64,000 nucleotides of DNA, from positions 98,989,858 through 99,053,857 of the forward strand of contig NC_044553.1 in assembly GCF_007565055.1 (NCBI RefSeq), given 5' to 3'. This document shows positions 21,938 through 33,255 of this stretch, one piece after another. The first letter of the stretch is position 1. Each line of letters starts with the position of its first letter. Position numbers and translations under genes: made by a program. Under the pieces are notes generated by a model, which did no database searches, was not told where the DNA came from, and saw only the letters and a program-made list of their open reading frames with translations. This DNA is from Rhinopithecus roxellana. Lineage: Eukaryota; Chordata; Mammalia; Primates; Cercopithecidae.

Positions 21938-22543
21938 ATTAGTTCAACCACTGTGGAAGACAGTGTGGCGATTCCTCAAGGATCTAGAACCAGAAATACC
22001 ATTTGACCCAGCAACCCCATTACTGGGTATATACCCAAAGGATTATAAATCATTCTACTATAAAGACACATATGTTTTATATGCTGCATATGTGTGTTTA
22101 TTGCAGCACTGTTCACAATAGCAAAGTCTTGGAACCAACCCAAATGTCCATCAGTGATAGACTAGATAAAGAAAATGTGGTACATAAACACCATGGAATA
22201 CCATGCAGTCATAAAAAAGGATGACTTCGTGTCCTTTGCAGGGACATGGATGAAGCTGGAAAACATCATTCTCAACAAACTAACACAGGAACAGAAAATC
22301 AAGCATCGCGTGTTCTCACTCATAAGTGGGAATTGAACAATGAGAACACATGAAGACAGGGAGGGGAACAATACACACCAGGGCCTGTTGGCGGGGGAGG
22401 GGGCTAGGAGAGGGATACCATTAGGAGAAATACGTAACATAGATGACAGGTTGATGGGTGCAGCAAACCACCATGGCACATGTATAACTATGTAACAAAT
22501 CTGCACATTCTGCACATTTATCCCAGAACTTAAAGTATAATAA
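21938..22543 (+). mobile_element. L1PA7/8-like 3' end, sense
   Basis: Starts in the ORF2 C-terminal region at ATTAGTTCAACCACTGTGGA and includes YIPKDYK-, IHTMEYY- and FAGTWMKLE-like codons. It then covers the G-rich 3'UTR tract and the GGTTGATGGGTGCAGCAAAC .. CCCAGAACTTAAAGTATAAT terminus. Contains frameshifts and an insertion near 22070-22090. The 'gcaaaccaccatggcacatg' variant distinguishes it from the younger copies at 10985 and 45771. Confidence 0.93.
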
Positions 22544-25029
22544 AAATGTTATTTTTATTACACAGACATATTATGTGAAACATTGTCAAAAATACATGTA
22601 GTATTTTTATTGCAACCATTTTCCAATTAAAAATTATTATTTGCCTTGAGTTGATATGCCCTACACACTAACAAATATAACAACCATATTATCAATACTA
22701 ACCACAAAGTTTGTCATGAAGAAAAAATTTCTTATTTCTAGTTGTCTCCCTGTGAACAATATTCTGCAGATATCAAGATTTCAGAAATGTAACAGAAATT
22801 GTTTATGAGGCTCTGGAATTCTGGTGAAAAATACAATTTTCAGTTACTTCTTTCATTATTTTCAAACAATCTTTAAAACACTGGCAAGAATCAAATTCCT
22901 AATGGAAGTTTAAAAATATTGTCATCTTTAAGTAAGATTAACAAGTTATAGAAGTTACAAATCATGTTTACCATTACAAGTTCTAAATAATATATATAAA
23001 TATATATAAATATAAAATATTCACTCAGTGAAATAAAGAAAAGGTAAAGAGAACATAAACTGAATAATTTTATATAATTTTTAATGAGTCCTTCAGATGA
23101 AAAATATATGTACAATAAGTTATAATCTTTTTTGTGGCTCTTAAATTGTTTTGTACCATTAGGCCTTATAGTCCAGAAAGTATAGAACTAATGTACATTA
23201 TATATCCATATAAAAACAAAATGTTTCTTCAATCTGCAAGGCTTCGAATAGCCCCTGAAATGCATCTACTAACAGAATAAGATCCACTGATATAATGTGA
23301 ATTGATGCTTGAGTATTTTAAAGAGTAAATCCTGTGCATCAGAAGTGGCACGTAGCACTAAGAAAAAAAAAAAAATGTTGAAAGTAAACTCTTTATTTTA
23401 GACATACTCAGTCAGGAATAATAGCCTTTAATGTACTGAATGTGCTTAACTTCAAAAAGAACTTATATAGAATCATGGTGCCAGTACTTTACAGTCTTCA
23501 ATAATAATCTGATACAAGTGTTTTGACTTGAGTCATTCAGAAGTTTGGCTATTTTTGAAAATTTACAATTCTCCCATGTCAAAAAAACAACAATAAAAAA
23601 TTAATGTGGTGATTAAGACAAGAAGCAAGTTGTTTGAACTGCAGTATATTTAAAACCACCAAAAAAATTATCAACAGTACATATCTGATTAATTACATTT
23701 TATAATCCAAAACAAATACCTTATCAAAGTTCCTGAAAAGTAATCAACTGAAAAATATCATGTTTCAAGGGTTAGTGAATGAAATTCATATTGAAATAAA
23801 TATATGGTAGCAGAATCCACAAATATTATCATGTATAGAGAGTAATAAAAGTTTTGTATTTTTACCTACCAATTAGTGATTTTTTATATAAAATGTCACT
23901 TTACATTTTTCAAAGCCCTATCTGAAAGTCTGTGATAGAACAGTGGTAACATCTGCAGGATATATACCTCATGAGTAATTTACAATAAAAGTAAAACCAA
24001 TATTTGAAACCTGATAGGACTTCATTTATCAACACAGGGGATTAATCAATCCTAGAAGGACTTATATTTGCATATTTTGGTAGGGTAGGGTTGCATGAAC
24101 ACTTATGAGGAAATGCAAGTAAACTCACATGATTTATTATTAAAACTTTTCATGCATTTCTTATTCTGAAAATAAGTAAAGAAACAATCATTCTGTCAAC
24201 TTTGTTTCATTCAACTTAAAGTTTCATCTTTCCTCTTCGAGATCTTCAGAAGTAGTCTGTACAGTGATCAAGATAAATATAGCAACATGATGACATAATC
24301 CATACTTCCATTTCCAGCTTATTAGTAAAGTATGGATGAAGATAGAGTCAAAAGTTCAAAACAACCCTAAAACTCATGTCAGAGTTTATATCAAAAATCT
24401 ATGAGACATTTCCCTTAATTACAAAGCTCAAGAAATGTGGTTTAAAAACACAACTGATTCAATTACTTAGCTACCTAAATCCATTCCCAACCCCCTTTCT
24501 CCTTTGTTGTCTCTGACTAAAGAGAAATGAAAATAAATACTCGCTTTTCCAGCCTCCCTTGCAGCTAGGAATGACCATATGCCCAAATATTATAATATGT
24601 AGACAGACATCTACAGGACAGGGAGAGAGAGAGAGAGAAAGAGAGAGGAATAAAAAATAAAAGAAAAAAGAGAAGAAAAGAAACATATTAGGCATCCCAG
24701 AAATCAAGAAAGACTGCATTAATGAAATAAGAACAATTAGTAAGGACGGAACAGACTGCAAATTATAGAGAATAGAATTTTTATGCAAAAGGATGATAAA
24801 AGAAGGATTAAAGAAAAATATAAATAGGATAATTAAAATGAATTTTGTAAGACTTGCTTCCAGCCTACTTGAAAGGTCATAAATTAGATTTTCTCCACTA
24901 CCTTAGAAAATTAAAAAACAAAAAAACAAGACACATGAAACAACAATTTTCAAACATTAGACAATAAGTAGCTAAGGATTGTAAGCCCTGTAAAAAAGCA
25001 AATTAAGAAGAGAAGCCCTCAAATTACAC
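22544..25029. other. No gene seen; AT-rich with short simple repeats
   Basis: An ATATATAAAT patch lies at 22988-23020, an A-run at 23361-23375 and a (GA)n run at 24622-24647. At 24540-24600, TTTTCCAGCCTCCCTTGCAG resembles the start of an old LTR-type repeat, but I could not extend it. No coding support. Confidence 0.5.
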
Positions 25030-26715
25030 CAGTTTATTACCCAAAGCCACTTACCAGTTCCCAAAAAAGGTGGGAGGAACTCACATTGAGAACCTGGTGT
25101 CTCTTTGAGCTGAGGAAACAAATAACAGATTTTGAGAGATCAAAGTATCTAGACAGAATACATGCTGCAAAGTACCATAAAATAGGGAGCTGTACAGACA
25201 GAGATAGATGGAGGTCTTCAGAGTTTCCTCTAGTTTTTATCTGAGTGTGATGTGTACAACCAAAAGCAGAAACTATACAATCTGGGGAAACAACTACCAA
25301 AATGGGGAGACATAAAAATTTCCAAAGCTCACACAAGGTGAGGCCTCATAAGATATGGGGAATAAATTTCACAGAAGTCTATCATCTTCATAGTAGGGTT
25401 TAATTACAGTAAGTGCCAAGAGCAAAGACTTTAAAGCAGACCACAATTAATCCAAGTAACTTAACTGCATACAAAAACAATATACAAAATTATTATTAAA
25501 AACATAATAAAATCCTTCACATATAAGATTAAAATCACAATGCCTTGGATCTGATCAAATGTTACAAAGCATGTAAAATATCGGAAATGATGATCCATAA
25601 TTAGTAGAAGAAAAGTCAAGTTGTGATGAAAACAGAGCCACAAATAACTAAGATAACAGTATGAGCAGGCAAGGGTGTTAAAACAACTATTGTAAATATT
25701 CCTCACATGTTTAAGAATGTAATAAAAAATAATCATAATGAGTAGGAAAATAGAAGATATTTTAAAAGATCCAAGTGGAAGACCTAGAGATTAAAAATTT
25801 TATATCTGGAATAAAAAATATATTGGCTGGATTAACAACAGATTAGAAACTACAGAAGAAAATAAAATCAGTAAACTTGAAGCAATCGAAATAGAAACTA
25901 TACAAAATGAAGCATGGAAGAAAAAAGGCTTTAAACAAAAACCCAGAGACTGAGTAGGCAATATTAAGCAGTATAACAAGTACAATTTGAGCCATGGGAG
26001 AATGAAAGACAAAAAGTATTTGAAGAAATAATAGTAAAAACTTCCAAATTTATAAAAACTGTAAGCCCACAGATTCCAAAGCAGGATAAATGCAAAATAA
26101 AATACAACAAGGCTGCCTATAATCAAACTGCTAAAAGCCAAAGCCAAGGAAAAAAAATCAGAACAAACAGGGAAAAAGTATTACATAGAACAAAATAAAG
26201 ATAAGGATGATCACAGATTTCTTTTCAGAAATAACTCAAGCTTTAAGATAATGAATGATATCTTTAATGTTCTGAATTTTTGTAAAACCTTATTTACCTA
26301 AAATTTTCTATTCAGAGAAAACATCTTGCAAAAATGAATAGGAAACATTTTTCAGGCATTAACAAAGCTGATAATATTTGTTTTCAGAACACATTAGAAT
26401 TCATGTTAAGGAAAGTTTTTAAATTATGTATTTATTTAGTGAGACAAGGTTTCTGTCACCCAAGCTGGAGCACAGTGGCACCATCATAGCTCATTACCGC
26501 TTTGAATTACTGGGTTCAAGCCATCCTCCTGCCTTGGCCTTCCAAAGTGCTGACATTAGAGACATGAGCCACCGTGCCCAGCCAAGATAAGTTTTTAAAG
26601 CAGAAGTATATTGACATTAGATGACAATGTGAATATTCAGTGTAAAGGAGAGCAAAAAAATATTATAAATATGTTAATAAATGTTAAGAAATTCTAATTT
26701 TGAATTTACTTAAAA
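25030..26715 (+). mobile_element. HAL1/L1ME-like element: 5' region and ORF1 remnant, sense
   Basis: ORF1-type LINE sequence without a following ORF2. Blocks in order: CTAGAGATTAAAAATTTTAT and AATATATTGGCTGGATTAAC (coiled-coil region), ATTTGAAGAAATAATAGTAA, AACTTCCAAATTTATAAAAA, GAAATAACTCAAGC, and the C-terminal ATTCATGTTAAGGAAAGT. Stops are frequent, so it is long dead. An antisense Alu monomer splits it at 26424-26583, and the sequence after it (26600-26715) fits the post-ORF1 region. Absence of ORF2 fits HAL1, but truncation by the next L1 is also possible. Confidence 0.7.
26408..26599 (-). mobile_element. Free Alu monomer (FAM/FRAM-like), antisense, with TSD
   Basis: 160-bp element at 26424-26583. 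Antisense, it opens with a Tn-rich tail, then GAGACAAGGTTTCTGTCACC, and closes with GAGCCACCGTGCCCAGCC. It has one monomer only: a left-arm start joined to a right-arm-like end. Flanked by 16-bp direct repeats AAGGAAAGTTTTTAAA (26408-26423) and AAGATAAGTTTTTAAA (26584-26599), two mismatches apart. Confidence 0.88.
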
Positions 26716-26716
26716 C

Positions 26717-26850
26717 CTAATGTAAATGACGAGTTAATGGGTGCAGCACACCAACATGGCACATGTATACATATGTAACAAACCTGCACATTGTGCACAT
26801 GTACCCTGGAACTTAAAGTATAATAATTATAATATATATATATATATAAC
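26717..26850 (+). mobile_element. L1PA 3'UTR tail, sense, ~110 bp plus AT-rich tail
   Basis: Extreme 5' truncation: only CCTAATGTAAATGACGAGTT, GGGTGCAGCACACCAACATG and CCTGGAACTTAAAGTATAAT remain. The A tail has turned into an (AT)n run at 26832-26848. Confidence 0.93.
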
Positions 26851-26980
26851 TGACAGCTAAAGCAAAAATAATAATACTGAATTATGTAGTTTTTAGTTTA
26901 TGTGAAAGAAAAATTCATGACAGCAGAACACAAGTATAAGGGAATAAATAGAATACTGTTGTAAGTTTCTTATACAGAAG

Positions 26981-28395
26981 TGAATTTGATCCCGTCATCA
27001 TGATGCTAGCTGATTATTTTGCAGATTAGTTGATACAGTTTCTTCATAGTGCCGACGGGCTTTACAATTTGGTGTGTTTTTGCAGTGACTGGTACTGGTT
27101 TTTCCTTTCCATATTTAGTGTTTCCTTCAAGAGCTCTTGTAAGGCAGGCCTTGTGGTTACAAAAATCTCTCAGCATTTGCTTGTATGGAAAGGATTTTAT
27201 TTCTCCTTCACTTATGAAGCTTAGTTCGGCTAGATATGAAATTCTGTGTGGAAACTTCTTTTGTTTAAGAATGTTGACTATGGCCCCGACTCCCTTCTGG
27301 CTTGTAGGATTTCTGCAGAGAGATCCCCTGTTAGTCTGATGGACTTCCCTTGGTGGGTAACCCGACCTTTCTGTCTGGCTGGCCTTAACATTTTTTCCTT
27401 CATTTCAACCTTGGTGAATCTGACGATTATGTTGCTTGGGGTTGTTCCTCTAGAGGACTGTCTTTGTGGTGTTCTCTGTATTTCCTGAATATGAATGTTG
27501 GCCTATCTTGCTAGGTTGGGGAAGTTCTCCTGGATAATATCCTGAAGAGTGTTTTCCAACTTGATTCCATTCTCCCCGTCACTTTCAGTTACACCAGTCA
27601 AACATAGGTTTGGTCTTTTCACATAGCCCCATATTTCTTGGAGGCTTTGTTCATTGCTTTTCATTCTTTTTTCTCTAATCTTGCCTTCACGCTTTATTTC
27701 ATTAAGTTGACCTTCAATCTCTGATATCCTTTCTTCTGCTTGATCAATTCAGCTATTGATACTTGTATATGCCTCATGAAGTTCTCTTGCTGTGTTTTTC
27801 AGCTTCATCAGGTCATTTATGTTCTCTAAACTGGTGACTCTAGTTAGAAATTCCTCTAACCTTTTTTCAAGGTTCTTAGCTTCCTTGCACTGGGTTAGAA
27901 CATGCTCCTTTAGCTCAGAGGAGTTTGTTATTTCTCACATTCTGAAGCTGACTTCTGTCAATTCATCAGACTCATTCTCCAGTTGGTTTTGTTCCCTGGC
28001 TGGTGAGGAGTTGTGATCTTTTAGAGAAGAGGCATTCTGGTTTTTGGAATTGTCAGCCTTTTTGGACTGGTTTTTCCTCATCGTTGTGGATTTATCTACT
28101 TTTGGTCTTTGATGTTGGTGACCTTTGGATGGGGTTTCTGTGTGGACGTCTTTTTTTGTTAATGTTGATGCTATCCTTTTCTGTTTGTTAGTTTTCCTTC
28201 TAACAGTCAGGCCCCTCTGCTGCAGGTCTGCTGGAGTTTGCAGGAGGTCTACTCCAGACCCTGTGTGCCTGGGTATCACCAGAAGAGGCTGCAAAATAGC
28301 AAAGATTTCTGCCTGTTCCTTCTTCTGGAAGCTTCGTCCCAGAAGGGCACCCACAAGATGCCAGCAGGAGCTCTCCTGTAAGAGGTGTCTGCCAC
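26981..28395 (-). pseudogene. Inverted L1 5'UTR + ORF1 (dead)
   Basis: Read on the - strand from 28395 down: about 320 bp of 5'UTR (AGGAGAGCTCCTGCTGGCAT), then ORF1 with an N-terminus of the type MRKNQSKKADNSKNQN near 28085, broken after the first ~45 codons by a stop at 27940. The ORF1 C-terminal half (AETLQARREW-type region near 27290) and the ORF1-ORF2 spacer (AAGAAACTGTATCAACTAAT) follow. Frameshifts and stops throughout; no ORF1 protein is possible. Confidence 0.9.
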
Positions 28396-31300
28396 ACATA
28401 ACAATATTAACCTTAAATGTAAATGGGCATTAGCCCTATTAAAAGACACAGACTGGCAAAAAGAGTCAAGACCCATCAGTGTGCTGTATTCAGTTGACCC
28501 ATCTCATGTGCAAAGACACACATCAGTTCAAAATAAAGGGATGGAGGAATATTTACCAGGCAAATGGAAAGCAAAAACAGCAGGGGTTGCAATCCCAGTC
28601 TCTGATAAAACAGACTTTAAACCAACAAAGATTTTTTAAAAAGACAAAGAAGGGCATTACATAATGGTAAAGGGATCAATGCAACAAGAAAAGCTAACTA
28701 TCTTAAATATATATGCACCCAATACAGGAGCACCTAGATTCATAAAACAAGTTCTTAGAGACCTACAAAGAAACACAGACTCCCACACAATAATAGTGGT
28801 AGACTTTAACACCCCACTGTCAATATCATATGGATCAATGAGGCAGAAAATCAAATAGGGTATTCAGAATTTGAACTCAGCTCTGGACCAAGTGGACCTA
28901 ATAGATATCTACAGAACTCTCCACCTCAACTCAACAGAATATACATTATTCTCAGCACCACATCACACTTATTTTTAAATTGACCACATAATCAGAAGTA
29001 AAACACTCCTCAGCAAAGGCAAAAGAACGGAAATCATAACAAACAGTCCTTCAGACCATAGTGCAATCAAATTAGAACTAAGGATTAAGAAACTCAGTCA
29101 AATAGACCCAATAAAAAATGATAAACAGGATTATCACCACTGATTCCACAGACATATAAACTACTATCAGAGAATACTATAAACATCTCTATGCAAATAA
29201 ACTAGAAAATCTAGAAGAAATGGATAAATTCCTGGACACATATACTCTCCCAAGACTAAACCATGAAGAAGTCGAATCCTTGAATAGACCAATAACAAGT
29301 TCTGAAATTGAGGCAATAATTAATAGCCCACCAATCAAAAAAAAAAAAAAAAAGCCCAGGAACAGACAGATTCACAGCCAAATTCTGCCAGAGGTACAAA
29401 GAGGACCTGGTACCATTCCTTCTGAAACTATTCCAAACAAAAGAAAAAGAGGGAGTCCTTCCTAACTCATTTAATGAAGCCAGCATCATACTGATACCAA
29501 AACCTCACAGAGACACAACAAAAAAAGAAAATTTCAGGCCAATATCCCTGATGAACATTGATATGAAAATCCTCAATAAAATACTAGCAAACCAAATCCA
29601 TCAGCACATCAAAAAGCTTATCGACGACGATCAAGTTGGCTTCATCCCTGGGATGCAAGACTGGTTCAAAATACATAAATCAATAAACGTAATCCATCAC
29701 ATAAACAGAACCAATCACGAAAACCAGATGGTTATCTCAATAGATGCAGAAAAGGCCTTTGATAAAAGTCAACACCCTTAACACTAAAAACTCTCAATAA
29801 CCTAGGTATTGATGCAATGTATCTCAAAATAATAAGAGCTATTTATGACAAACCCACAGCCAATATCATACTGAATGGGCAAAAGCTGAAAGCATTATCT
29901 TTGAAAACCAGCATAAGACAAAGATGCCCTCTCTCACCTATTCAACATAGTATTGGAAATTCTGACCAGGGCAATCAGACAAGAAAAAATATAAAGGGTA
30001 TTCAAATAGGAAGAGAGGAAGTCAAATTGTCTCTGTTTGCAGATGACATGATTGTATATTTAGTAAACCCCATTGTCTCAGTCCAACATCTCCTTAAGCC
30101 GCTAAGCTACTTCAGCAAAGTCTCAAGATACAAAATGAATGTGCAAATATCACAAGTATTCCTATACACCAACAATAGAGAAACAGAGAACCAAATCATT
30201 AGTGAACTCCCATTCATAATTGCTATGAAGAGATAAAATTCCTAGGAATACAATTTACAAGGCATGTGAAGGAACTTATCAAGGAGAACTACAAACCACT
30301 GCTCAAGGAAATAAGAGAGAACACAAACAAATGGAACAACTTTTCATGCTCATGGATAGGAAGAATCAGTTTCGTGAACATGGCCATACTGCCCAAAGTA
30401 ATTTTTAGATTCAATGCTATCTCCATCACGCTACCATTGACTTTGTTCACAGAATTAGAAAAAACTACTTTAAATTTCAAATGGAACCTAAACAGAGCCT
30501 GTATAGCCAAGACAATCGTAAGCAAAAAGAACAAAGCTGGAAGCACCATGCTACCTGACTTGAAACTATACTACAAGGCTACAGTAACCAAAACAGCATG
30601 GTACTGGTACCAAAACAAACATATAAACCGGTGAAACAGAACAGAGGCCTCAGAAATAAAGCCACACATCTACAACCATCTGGTATTTAATAAACCTGAC
30701 CAAAACAAGCAATGGGACAAGATTCCCTATTTAATAAATGGTGCTGGGAAAACTGGCTAGCTACATGTGGAAAACTAAAACTGGACACCTTCCTTATACC
30801 TTATACAAAAATTAACTCAAGATGGATTAAATACTTAAATGTAAGACTTAAAACTATAAAAAACCTAGAGGAAAACCTAGGCAGTACCGTTCAGGACACA
30901 GGCATGGGCAAAGACTTCATGACTAAAACAGTGAAAGCAATGGCAACAAAAGCCAAAATTGACAAATAGGATCTAATTAAACTAAAGAGGTTCTGCACAG
31001 CAAAAGAAACTATCATCAGAATAAACAGGCAAGTTACAGAATGGGAGAAAAATTTTGCAATCTATCCATCTGACAAAGGGCTAATATCCAGAATCTGCAA
31101 AGAACTTAAACAAATTTACAAGAAAAAAACGACCCCATCAAAAAGTGGATGAAGGATATGAACAGACACTTCTCAAAAGAAGATAATTATGTGGCCGACA
31201 AACGTGAAAAAAAGCTCATCATCACTGGTCATTAGAGAAATGCAAATCAAAACAACAATGAGATACCATCTCATGTCAGTTAGAATGGCAATCATTAAGA

Positions 31301-31960
31301 AGTCAGGAAACAACATATGCTGGAGAGGATGTAGAGAAATAGGAATGCTTTTACACTGGTGGTGGGAGTGTTAATTAGTTCAACCATTGTGAAAGACAGT
31401 ATGGGGATTCCTTAAGGATCTACAACCAGAAATACCATTTGATCCAGCAATCCCATTACTGGGTATATACCCGAAGGATTATAAATCATTCTACTATAAA
31501 GACACATAGACACGTATGTTCATTGCAGCACTGTTCACAGTAGCAAAGATTTGGAACAAACTCAAATGCCCATCAATGATAGACTGGACGAAGAAAATGT
31601 GGCACATAAACACCATGGAATACTATGAAGCCATAAAAAAGGATGAGTTCGTGTCCTTTGCAGGGACATGGATGAAGCTGGAAACCATCATTCTCAGCAA
31701 ACTAACACAGAAACAGAAAACCAAACACCACATATTCTCACTCATAAATGGGAGCTAAACAATGAGAACACATGGACACAGGGAGGAGAACATCACACAC
31801 TGAGGCCTCTTGAGGGGCAGGGGGCTAGGGGAGGGATAGCATTAATAGAAATACCTAATGTAGATGACGGGTTGTTGGGTGCAGCAAACCACCATGGCAC
31901 ATTTATACCTATGTATCAAACCTACACATTCTGTACATGTATCCCAGAACTTAAAGTATT
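28396..31960 (+). pseudogene. L1 ORF2 remnant and 3'UTR (dead)
   Basis: ORF2 begins at NVNGHWALLKDTDWQKE (28411 on). The endonuclease region has NIYAPNTGAPRFIKQVL, but VGDFNTP reads VVDFNTP. At about 29099 the text jumps from the end of EN to the RT linker (..AAACTCAGTC|AAATAGACCC..), dropping roughly 415 bases that the copy at 36365-36780 still has. The RT motif FADD is intact (30036-30047), but the frame is broken before and after. In the C-terminal Cys motif, LLHCWWEC reads LLHWWWEC. Ends ATCCCAGAACTTAAAGTATT. Confidence 0.92.
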
Positions 31961-32068
31961 ATATATACACATATATATGTGTGTGTGTGTATATACATAT
32001 GTATATATAAATATATGTGTATATATGTATATATAAATATATGTGTGTGTATATATATACATGTATAC
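31955..32068. repeat. TA/TG compound microsatellite grown from the L1 tail
   Basis: Alternating TATATA, CATATG and TGTGTG stretches with a repeated TATATAAATATATGTGT unit. It lies between the L1 3' end and the right TSD. Confidence 0.93.
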
Positions 32069-32159
32069 ACAGAAGTGGTGTTATCTCAAGGTAGCCTGTG
32101 ATAAGTTAAAAGTTGATAGCAAAAATCTAGAACAAACTCTGAAGAATTAGATTTTAATA

Positions 32160-33080
32160 ACAGTTTAAGTGTAACATTAATATTAATCAAAATGAAGGCA
32201 AGAAACTCAATCATATCAATAATTACATTAAATGCAAGTGATCTAAACACTTCCAAAAATGACAGGTTGTCAGATTTGATAAAGAACACAACCAGGCCCG
32301 GTGCAGTGACTCACACCTGTAATCCCAGCACTTTGGGAGTCCCAGGCAGGTGGATCCCGAGGTCAGGAGTTCGAGATCAGCCTGGCCAACATAGTGAAAT
32401 CCCATCTCTACTAAAAATACAAAAACAAAACACAAAAAAGTAGTCAGGTGTGGTAGCAGGCACCTATAATTCTAGCTACTTGGGAAGCGGAGGCAGAAGT
32501 ATTGCTTGAACCTGGGAGGTGGAGGTTACAATGAGCCAAGATCATGCCACTGCACACCAGCCCAGGTGACAGTGCAAGACCCCATCTCAAAAAAAAAAAA
32601 AAAAAAAAAAAGCAAAACCAAACTACAAGTAACTCACTTTAATTATGAAGTCAAAAAAGGAAAAACAAAATAGAAGGGTGTAAAGAGATGTACTAGACTA
32701 ACACTAAATAAAAGAAGACTGACTGTTTTACTATCAGATAAAATAGATTTCAGAGCAAAGAATATTACCATAGATAATGAGACAAATTAATTAATGGTTA
32801 GAAAGTTAATGCATCAAGAACATGTGACAATATTTAATGTGTGTGCACCTAATATCAGAGCTTCAAAATACAGGCAGCAAAACTGGACAGGCATAACAGA
32901 GAAAAATAAGTAGAATTACAATTGAATATTTTGACACTTCTCTCTTCATAATTGACAGAAGAAATAAAGATGTGGTATAACTGAACAATCCTATTAAGCA
33001 AATTAACCTGACTGACATTTATAGAACACACCACAGGGCACAGCATAGCACTCTCAAATTTACCCGATACATTATGGTCA
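32160..33080 (+). mobile_element. L1M ORF2 endonuclease region, sense, split by an Alu
   Basis: Left piece contains ATTACATTAAATGCAAGTGA (consensus LNVNG-type start of EN). After the Alu the right piece continues with ACTCACTTTAATTATGAAGT, TTTCAGAGCAAAGAATATTA, GTTAATGCATCAAGAACATG, GTGTGTGCACCTAATATCAG and ACTGACATTTATAGAACACA. The frame is broken; the piece ends near 33080 without an RT. Confidence 0.85.
32295..32611 (+). mobile_element. AluS, full-length, sense
   Basis: Begins GGCCCGGTGCAGTGACTCAC and contains GTGAAATCCCATCTCTACTA. The mid linker is an expanded A-rich CAAAAACAAAACACAAAAAA. Ends CCCATCTC plus 23 A. Flanks AAAGAACACAACCA (left) and AAAGCAAAACCAA (right) are an imperfect TSD cut in the L1M host sequence. 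Confidence 0.94.
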
Positions 33081-33255
33081 GATCTATGTTTCTTATGCAT
33101 ATAAATAAAGTTTAGACCCTCTAGCTGGTATTCAAGACTATTTTCAGTAGAGTTATCTACATGCTTCATTAACTTTACATCACTCTCATCCGTGTTCTAC
33201 ATTGCCATTCCTAGACTATCTAGTGATTTAACTTTGTGGCCCTACTGAAGTCATG
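33081..33255. other. Short spacer, not identified
   Basis: A CTCTAGCTGGTATTCAAGAC block weakly recalls an L2-type repeat; not supported enough to name. Confidence 0.3.

Larger units (their letters stand above)
26974..32077 (+). mobile_element. Nearly full-length L1PA7-10-like insertion with inverted 5' segment, with TSD
   Basis: A 5-kb L1 in + orientation whose 5' part is flipped. 26981-28395 (antisense) holds part of the 5'UTR, all of ORF1 and the first ORF2 codons. 28396-31960 (sense) resumes ORF2 at the next base, leading to the 3'UTR and a TA/TG microsatellite tail. The ORF2 text ..GGATCAAATTCA|CACATAACAATATT.. is split between 26981 and 28396, so the break lost no L1 sequence. TSD ACAGAAGTG at 26974-26982 and 32069-32077 brackets the whole, as one twin-priming event predicts. 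Confidence 0.94.

Noticed and set aside
24540..24600. Old LTR start (TTTTCCAGCCTCCCTTGCAG)
   Set aside because: Match could not be extended in either direction, so it was left unnamed.
26424..26583. Independent 7SL-derived RNA gene
   Set aside because: TSD and T-rich tail show a retroposed Alu monomer, with no intact promoter upstream.
27049..28433. Cluster of overlapping + strand frames (27049-27339, 27246-27488, 28125-28433)
   Set aside because: They are shadows on the strand opposite to inverted L1 5'UTR/ORF1; no independent support.
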